Notes under the pieces: generated by a model
Seen by the model: only the letters and a program-made list of their open reading frames with translations
Databases searched by the model: none
Told to the model about the DNA's origin: nothing
Source of the DNA: Omphiscola glabra
Taxonomy: Eukaryota > Mollusca > Gastropoda > Lymnaeidae
Direction of reading: 5' to 3'
NCBI GenBank assembly: GCA_964017045.1
Contig: OZ024794.1
Location: 9,227,410-9,291,409 of the forward strand
DNA length: 64,000 bases
In this document: positions 58,196 to 64,000 of the stretch, in pieces
How the letters are laid out: each line of letters opens with the position of its first letter
How positions within the stretch are numbered: the first letter of the stretch is position 1
Made by a program: the position numbers and the translations under genes

Positions 58196-58349
58196 AGGGT
58201 CTTTGGGTTTGTGGCACCACAGCAAGCTTGAAACATATGAATTTCTAATATAAATGATAATTTTAATAGACATACTCATTAGCATGGCTACTACGCTTCG
58301 CTACTAATAATAACAGTCTATGAGTTCTTAGCTACGCTCAAAGAAACGT

Positions 58350-58640
58350 TTAATTGTAACTGAGACTCAAACAAATCAATAATTGTAACTGAGACTCAAA
58401 CCAACCATTAATTGTAAATGAGACTCAAACCAACCATTAATTGTAACTGAGACTCAAACCAACCATTAATTATTAATTGTAACTGAGACTCAAACAAACC
58501 ATTAATTGTAAATGAGACTCAAACAAACCATTAATTGTTTCTGAGACTCAAACAAACCATTAATTGTAACTGAGACTCAAGCAAACCATTAATTGTAACT
58601 GAGACTCAAGCAAACCATTAATTGTAACTGAGACCCAAAC
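58350..58640. repeat. 29-bp minisatellite, ~10 copies
   Basis: AATTGTAACTGAGACTCAAA followed by CAAACCATT. One copy has an extra ATTAATT. Confidence 0.92.
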
Positions 58641-58682
58641 AAAAATAATTTATTTGTAGCCTATGACTCAAAGACGCGTAAA

Positions 58683-58785
58683 TCAGTGGGCCGATTAATC
58701 AGTGGTCCTATCACTGGATCTACCTCTTAGTCGGCCTATCACTGGGCTTATCATTTTGCCTATCAGTGGGCTTATCAATCAGTGA
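58683..58785. repeat. Degenerate ~18-bp repeat
   Basis: CAGTGGGCCTATCACTGG-like copies, about five and diverged. Confidence 0.6.
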
Positions 58786-59464
58786 GCGCTTTGAAAGTGT
58801 GGGATACGAAACCCTGGGTTAAATCTGCCCTTCTGAAAAGCCATTAAAATATTATTGATCAATAAACGTGAGCTACTACATTAAATTGTCTGCACATTTA
58901 CAAGCCCTTAAAATTGCATATTCGAATTAAAATCAAACGATATATTCCTAAAGAAATTGGCTTTGGCCTCCTTAGATTAAGTTTAACAAAAACTCCTATT
59001 GATATGATTGTGCCATTACCCATATCACTTTCTTGGCAAGCACCATACATCTGGGGGTCGGCAACATGTGGTCCGCGGGACGGATCCGAACCGCGGCTTT
59101 GATTTATCCGGCCCACGAAAAGTTTATTAAGTTGGAATGATAGTATCGTTTTTTTTTAATTTACTAATTCAATGTCAAAATAAATCATCCTATCAACAGC
59201 TGTGTGAGACGTACATTCCTCAGCCCTTATCTGAACAATAAATCAAGTAGAGGAAGCTTCTTGTTGTAATTATCAATTAAAAATTATGTTAAGTGTGTAT
59301 AAATAATATGGAATTTTATTTCAATTCAGTTTTAAAAAAAGTGTGAAATTTTAATTTTAAGCCAATCTGGTTTAAAACAAGTGTTGATAAGGTGCTGCTT
59401 CACATAATATCTAATCTGTGAAAAATTTGCACAAGATGCAACAGGCACAATTGCTAAGCGAATT
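58786..59464. other. Spacer with a possible hAT end
   Basis: GGGGGTCGGCAACATGTGGT near 59050 resembles a hAT terminal repeat, but no partner was found. Otherwise AT-rich unique sequence. Confidence 0.35.
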
Positions 59465-59880
59465 TGTACAGTGAGTCAAGGAGTGCAAGTAGTGCAGGGA
59501 GTGAAGGAGTACAATAACTGTAAGGAGTCAAACAGTGCAAGAAGTGTAAGGAGTCAAGAACTGTAAGGAGTCAAGAAGTGTAAGGAGTCAAGGAGTGTTA
59601 GGAGTCAATGAGTGCAAGAAATCAAGGAGTGCAAGAAATCAAGGAGTGTAAGGAATCAAGGAGTGCAAGAAATCAAGTAGTGCAAGAAATCAAGGATTGT
59701 AAGGAGTCAAGGAGTGCAAGAAATCAAGGAGTGTAAGGAGTCAAGGAGTGCAAGAAATCAAGCAGTGCAAGAAATCAAGGAGTGCAAGAAATTAAGGAGT
59801 GCAAGAAATCAAGGAGTGCAAGAAATCAAGGATTGCAGGGAGGGAAAGAGTGCAGGGAGTCGAGAAGTGCAAGAGGTGTA
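59465..59880. repeat. ~17-bp minisatellite, ~24 copies
   Basis: AAGGAGTGCAAGAAATC alternating with AAGGAGTGTAAGGAGTC. The left end is more irregular. Confidence 0.9.
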
Positions 59881-60004
59881 AAGTGGTTTTTATGGCCGTT
59901 TCAGTGACATCGATGTCTGTGTGGGAAAAGGAAGAATCTTCCAAAACCGTTTGATTGTTTTGATAAACTTTCTATCTGAACTTCAAATTGAAGGGATCGA
60001 TCTC

Positions 60005-60102
60005 CAGTACAAAGTTATGTTGAAAGACAATACAAAGTTATGTTGAAATGCCATACAAAGTTATGTTGAAAGACAATACAAAGTTATGTTGAGAGACAAT
60101 AG
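60005..60102. repeat. 23-bp tandem repeat, ~4 copies
   Basis: CAATACAAAGTTATGTTGAA followed by AGA. Confidence 0.88.
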
Positions 60103-60249
60103 AAAGAGGACAAGATGAAACATTGACGACATTGTATGTAAGTGGCACCCAGGCGACCAATAGAATTAAAGCCTTCGCGCGTGAATTCCTATCACTATGG
60201 ACACTACCCCATTGCAAGAGAAGAAATTTTAAACAATCAAATAATGTAT

Positions 60250-61675
60250 ATAATATCTAGATTCATCACCTTATCTAGCTACATCACCTTATCTAGCTAC
60301 ATCACCTTATCTAGCTACAGCCCCTTATCTAGCTACATCACCTTATCTAGCTACATCACCTTATCTAGCCGCGACACCTTATCTAGCTACACCACCTTAT
60401 CTAGCCACATCACCTTATCTAGCTACAACACCTTATCTAGCTACAGCACCGTATCTAGCTACATCACCTTATCTAGCTACATCACCTTATCTAGCCGCGG
60501 CACCTTATCTAGCTACATCACCTTATCTAGCTACAGCACCTTATCTAGCCACAGCAACTTATCTAGCTACAGCACCTTATCTAGCTACAGCACCGTATCT
60601 AGCTACATCACCTTATCTAGCTACATCACCTTGCCTAGCAACATCACCTTATCTAGCAGCGGCACCTTATCTAGCTACATCACCTTATCTAGCCACATCA
60701 CCTTATCTAGCTACAGCAGCTTATCTAGCAACAGCACCTTATCTAGTTACAGCACCGTATCTAGCTACATCACCTTGCCTAGCAACATCACCTTGCCTAG
60801 CAACATAACCTTATCTAGCCACGGCACCTTATCTAGCTACAGTACCTTATCTAGCTACAGCACCTTATCTAGCTGACGCTCCTTACCTAGCTACAGCAAC
60901 TTATCTAGCTACAGCACCTTATCTAGCTACAGCACCGTATCTAGCTACATCACCTTATCTAGCTACATCACCTTGCCTAGCAACATCACCTTATCTAGCA
61001 GCGGCACCTTATCTAGCTACATCACCTTATCTAGCCACATCACCTTATCTAGCTACAGCAGCTTATCTAGCAACAGCACCTTATCTAGTTACAGCACCGT
61101 ATCTAGCTACATCACCTTGCCTAGCAACATCACCTTGCCTAGCAACATAACCTTATCTAGCCACGGCACCTTATCTAGCTACAGTACCTTATCTAGCTAC
61201 AGCACCTTATCTAGCTGACGCTCCTTACCTAGCTACAGCACCTTATCTAGCTACATCACTTTATCTAGCTACATCACCGAACCTAGCTACATCAACTTAT
61301 CTAACGACATCACTTTATCTAGCTACATCACCTAACCTAGCTACATCACCTTATCTAGCAACATCTCCTTATCTAGACACATCACTTTACCTACCTACAT
61401 CACATAATCTAGCTACATCACCTTATCTAGCTACAGGACCTTACCTAGCTACATCACCTTATCTAGCAACAAAACCTTAACTAGCTACATCACCTTATCC
61501 ATATAACTCTTATCAAGCTTCATCACCTTATCTAACTACATCGCTTTATCAAGCTACATGACCTTATCTAGCCACGGCACCTTATCTAGCTACAGCACCT
61601 TATCTAGCTACATCACCGTATCTAGCTACATCACCTTATCTAGCTACAGCACCTTATCTAGCTACAGCACCTTAT
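60250..61675. repeat. 18-bp minisatellite, ~79 copies, with 342-bp higher-order duplication
   Basis: The unit is ATCACCTTATCTAGCTAC. A block of 19 units (342 bp) with the same series of variants occurs twice in a row, covering about 60550-61240; for example the TTGCCTAGCA variant lies at 60631 and 60973. Unit length keeps 244 codons open (ITLSSY repeat), an artefact. Confidence 0.93.
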
Positions 61676-62060
61676 TTGATGATTACTTTCAAACAATTTG
61701 CTTATGATAGTGAGTGCTGACTTTAAGCTCCAACATAATTCGTTTTGTTAGGACATCAAACTTTACATACTTCTGACTGATGGCAACAAAACCAATTTTA
61801 TTAACATCGCTTTTGTTCATGGCTGGTTGGATGGCTGGGTGGCGAACTGGCAAAATCCTAGAACGGCTATTGACTTACTTCCCATCGACCTATCGAGCTG
61901 AAACTTGGCACGTTGAATCGTTGCCGATGACAACACATTCTTCCAAGTTTTCAGCCCCACCCACAAACCCTTATCAAGGAAATATCATGCCACTGATTTC
62001 ACGAAATAAAATTCCCGATAACTGCGCTAAATGAGATTCCGTTAAAAAAAAAGGCTGCAC
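61676..62060. other. Unique spacer
   Basis: An 84-codon open frame at 61780-62034 has no recognised domain. Confidence 0.4.
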
Positions 62061-62379
62061 CTATTGGTACACGGGTACCAGAATTGAGAGGTTGGGATTA
62101 AAAAACGATTTAAAATTTTATTGATGGGTTTAATGTTGAGTCTAATGGTACCCGGGTGCGAATGGCGGCGCTGCGTGTCCGGGTCCATTTTGACTAACGC
62201 TATTCGGATGTCACATGTGGTCGTTTATTTTAGTTAAAATGAAGAATTAAGTTTACAACCGTACAGTCCATTCAATTATCTTTCATTTGATACCTCATTT
62301 GGTCTTACAAACACAACAATAATATTTTAAATAGTTTTTTAATCCCAACCTCCCAATTCTGGTACCCGTGTACCAATAG
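62061..62379. mobile_element. Foldback/MITE-like element, 319 bp with 46-bp arms
   Basis: The left arm 62061-62106 starts CTATTGGTACACGGGTACCA. The right arm 62334-62379 is its inverse complement with very few differences. The 227-bp interior contains a partial extra copy, AATGGTACCCGGGTGCG, near 62138. No coding sequence. Target duplication not clear. Confidence 0.82.
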
Positions 62380-62934
62380 CCACTTCGTAAAAATAAAAAT
62401 CGCAAGTGCGTTTGGTTCGTCTTATTTTCTGTTGCTTTTATACGATAGTTGGTGAAATAAATATTTGGTGTAAAAGTGGGGGGTCATTAGATTATTAATA
62501 TAGTTCAGGGGCGTGAACAAAATGTGCATTTGCGAACTTGGTGGCTAGGGGGGGGGGTTGGGTGGGGGGCATTCAATGGGATTCTTATAAAGTGCGTTAC
62601 TTGAATGCATGTTTTGTCCATTTTTCAGCCCCCCCCCCATCCCCCCTTCCCCCCCCCCCCCCCCCCATTGCTCAATATTAAGTCTTATAAAGGATTTTTA
62701 CGAAATTTGATTCTAGGGTTTGTTTCATTAGGGATTAAAGACGACACGCATCCTTTTATTGGACCATAATATTTAACTTACTAGCAGCAGACATTGGATC
62801 TCTAACGACACTGGCTAACATTTTACTAACACTCCCATAACAGAGGATCCTTTCAAAGCTGAATATATTTAAAACATATTCGGTGGACATTATTTTTTAA
62901 CCCTTTGTTGGTTTAGCTACGATATCCAAAGAAA
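62380..62934. other. Spacer with long C and G runs
   Basis: G runs at 62548-62570 and C runs at 62628-62668. No gene seen. Confidence 0.5.
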
Positions 62935-63120
62935 CAACACTATCATTCATAATACACAAATCATCTGTAACATTCAAAATATACAAATCATCTGTAACAT
63001 TCATAATACATAAATCATCTGTAATATTCAAAATACACAAATCATCTGTAACATTCATAATACATAAATCATCTGTAACATTCATAATACAAAAATCATC
63101 TATAACATTTAAAGCACACA
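62935..63120. repeat. ~30-bp minisatellite, ~6 copies
   Basis: ACACAAATCATCTGTAACAT followed by TCATAATACA or a close variant. It ends just before the LTR at 63128. Confidence 0.88.
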
Positions 63121-63127
63121 AATCATA

Positions 63128-63395
63128 TGTGACATACGTTTGTAATAGTAATGAATGATGCCAACTCGTCTGTGTTCGGTGTGACAACAGAACTTTATTC
63201 CATATGCTACACCCTTTTTATACTTTACATTCATAATCACTCATTCCACTTTACCACGCATTTAAGTTAAAACATTCATGAATAAAAACAACTCACCACG
63301 TCTAGTAATACCACATAACAACAACACAGGGCAATCAGGTAACAAAGTTCACTCCCTACTCACAATAATAATCGTCAGTCATACATACTATCACA
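63128..63395 (-). mobile_element. 3' LTR of a Ty3/gypsy element (268 bp)
   Basis: On the minus strand it starts TGTGATAG and ends TGTCACA, preceded by a polypurine tract AAGAAGGAGA (63396-63405). A minus-strand AATAAA lies at about 63194-63199, in the usual R-region position. The body of the element extends to the right and beyond the window. Confidence 0.78.
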
Positions 63396-63405
63396 TCTCC
63401 TTCTT
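63396..63405 (-). promoter_or_regulatory. Polypurine tract
   Basis: AAGAAGGAGA directly next to the LTR start on the minus strand. Confidence 0.7.
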
Positions 63406-63541
63406 AATAATACAATGAATAATTAATCAAGACAAAGTTACGTATGCACCATTATATCAATAGTAATATTGAAATATTATCCAACACCTTATTTGCACAA
63501 ATAGTCAAAATATTAATATGCATTGTATGGCAATGTTTAGC

Positions 63542-64000
63542 TTACTTGTCTCTATCAGGGAAACGTATTGGTGGTTTCACTTGCCTGCCATATATGGTCA
63601 CCACTTGTGCTGGAATAGGATGTGTTGGAATAGGATGTGTTGGAATAGGATGTGCTGGAATAGGATGTGCTGGAATAGGATGTGCTGGAATAGGATTGAT
63701 GGCACTTGGTAGCAACACTTTCACTACAGTCTCTTTTAAAACATATGGGTTGGTGCGTTGTGGTTCATGTGCAGTATCGGGGCTGTCCAGTTCGAATAAA
63801 TCTGGAGTACTGCTTTGCCCGCCAAATGTCTCTGTTAACCTTTTCTAATTTCGCCGAAACGTCATCCCATCTTGTGCTTTGACAATGTATGACCTTGGTG
63901 TGGAGGCTTCTGAGATAACTACTGCTGGCTTCCGTGAGCTTCGAGGCCTGTTCTGCATGTAGACAATGCTACAAGGCTGAATTTGTGGACGGCCCGTCAT
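63542..64000 (-). pseudogene. Ty3/gypsy Pol C-terminus (integrase tail), partial
   Basis: The minus-strand frame enters at the window edge with an integrase C-terminal pattern (VYMQNRPRSSRKPAVVISEA, then SYIVKAQDGMTFRRN), as in K02A2.6-type gypsy polyproteins. It ends with YGRQVKPPIRF and TAA at 63542-63544. One in-frame TAG (plus-strand bases 63845-63847) interrupts it just after the RRN motif. A 15-bp tandem repeat at 63605-63700 adds a PIPAH-type repeat near the C-terminus. Confidence 0.8.
63605..63700. repeat. 15-bp tandem repeat inside Pol
   Basis: GGAATAGGATGTGCT (or TGT), about six copies, in frame with the minus-strand Pol remnant. Confidence 0.9.

Noticed and set aside
60142..60876. 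244-codon Ser/Thr-rich open frame that might suggest a mucin
   Set aside because: It follows the 18-bp array exactly and stops where the array mutates. There is no signal peptide or non-repeat domain.

Overview
The window looks like nuclear DNA of a lophotrochozoan animal, most likely a gastropod mollusc. The evidence is indirect: GT-AG introns with long pyrimidine tracts, a metazoan-type neuronal immunoglobulin (Ig) receptor gene, Ty3/gypsy-, hAT- and LINE-type elements, AT-rich DNA with many oligo-C and oligo-G runs, and a very high load of minisatellites. I cannot name the species. There is one 200-base assembly gap (8801-9000).

Only one host gene is well supported. It is a plus-strand, two-Ig-domain, probably GPI-anchored cell-surface receptor of the Dpr/ZIG-8 type. 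Seven coding exons run from 20641 to 46250. All splice phases agree: 866 exon bases plus one base from an upstream exon give 288 codons and a stop. The signal-peptide and 5' exon was not found. A 17.7 kb intron splits the first Ig domain between its first cysteine and its tryptophan. Two exons are only 36 and 24 nt, and both are phase 1-1.

Layout. 0.2-8.4 kb: a chain of minisatellites, including a 1.8 kb 24-bp array and a 3.3 kb composite 17/10-bp array. About 8.8-13.4 kb: a decayed Ty3/gypsy-type LTR retrotransposon. Its integrase tail lies before its reverse transcriptase, as in Gmr1-like elements, and most of integrase, reverse transcriptase and RNase H is missing. 13.8-14.3 kb: a dispersed repeat with a 48-bp tandem core resembling a degenerate hammerhead ribozyme; a relative lies at 39.5-39.75 kb. 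15-20.6 kb: more arrays. 20.8-23.4 kb: a roughly 32-bp minisatellite split by a 1339-bp hAT element with a perfect 8-bp target duplication. 23.6-38.4 kb: the rest of the large intron, packed with arrays. One is a 1 kb array with about 28 perfect TGACGTCA (CRE) sites; a small TGAGTCA (AP-1-like) array lies 0.4 kb away. 39.8-51.7 kb: almost free of minisatellites, holding exons 3-7, an antisense LINE fragment and a long AT-rich tail. 51.7-63.1 kb: minisatellites again, with a foldback element, several hAT-like MITE candidates and a LINE fragment. 63.1-64.0 kb: the 3' LTR and Pol C-terminus of a minus-strand Ty3/gypsy element that runs off the window.

Most long open reading frames here are by-products of arrays whose unit length is a multiple of three. 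They are listed as repeats, not genes.
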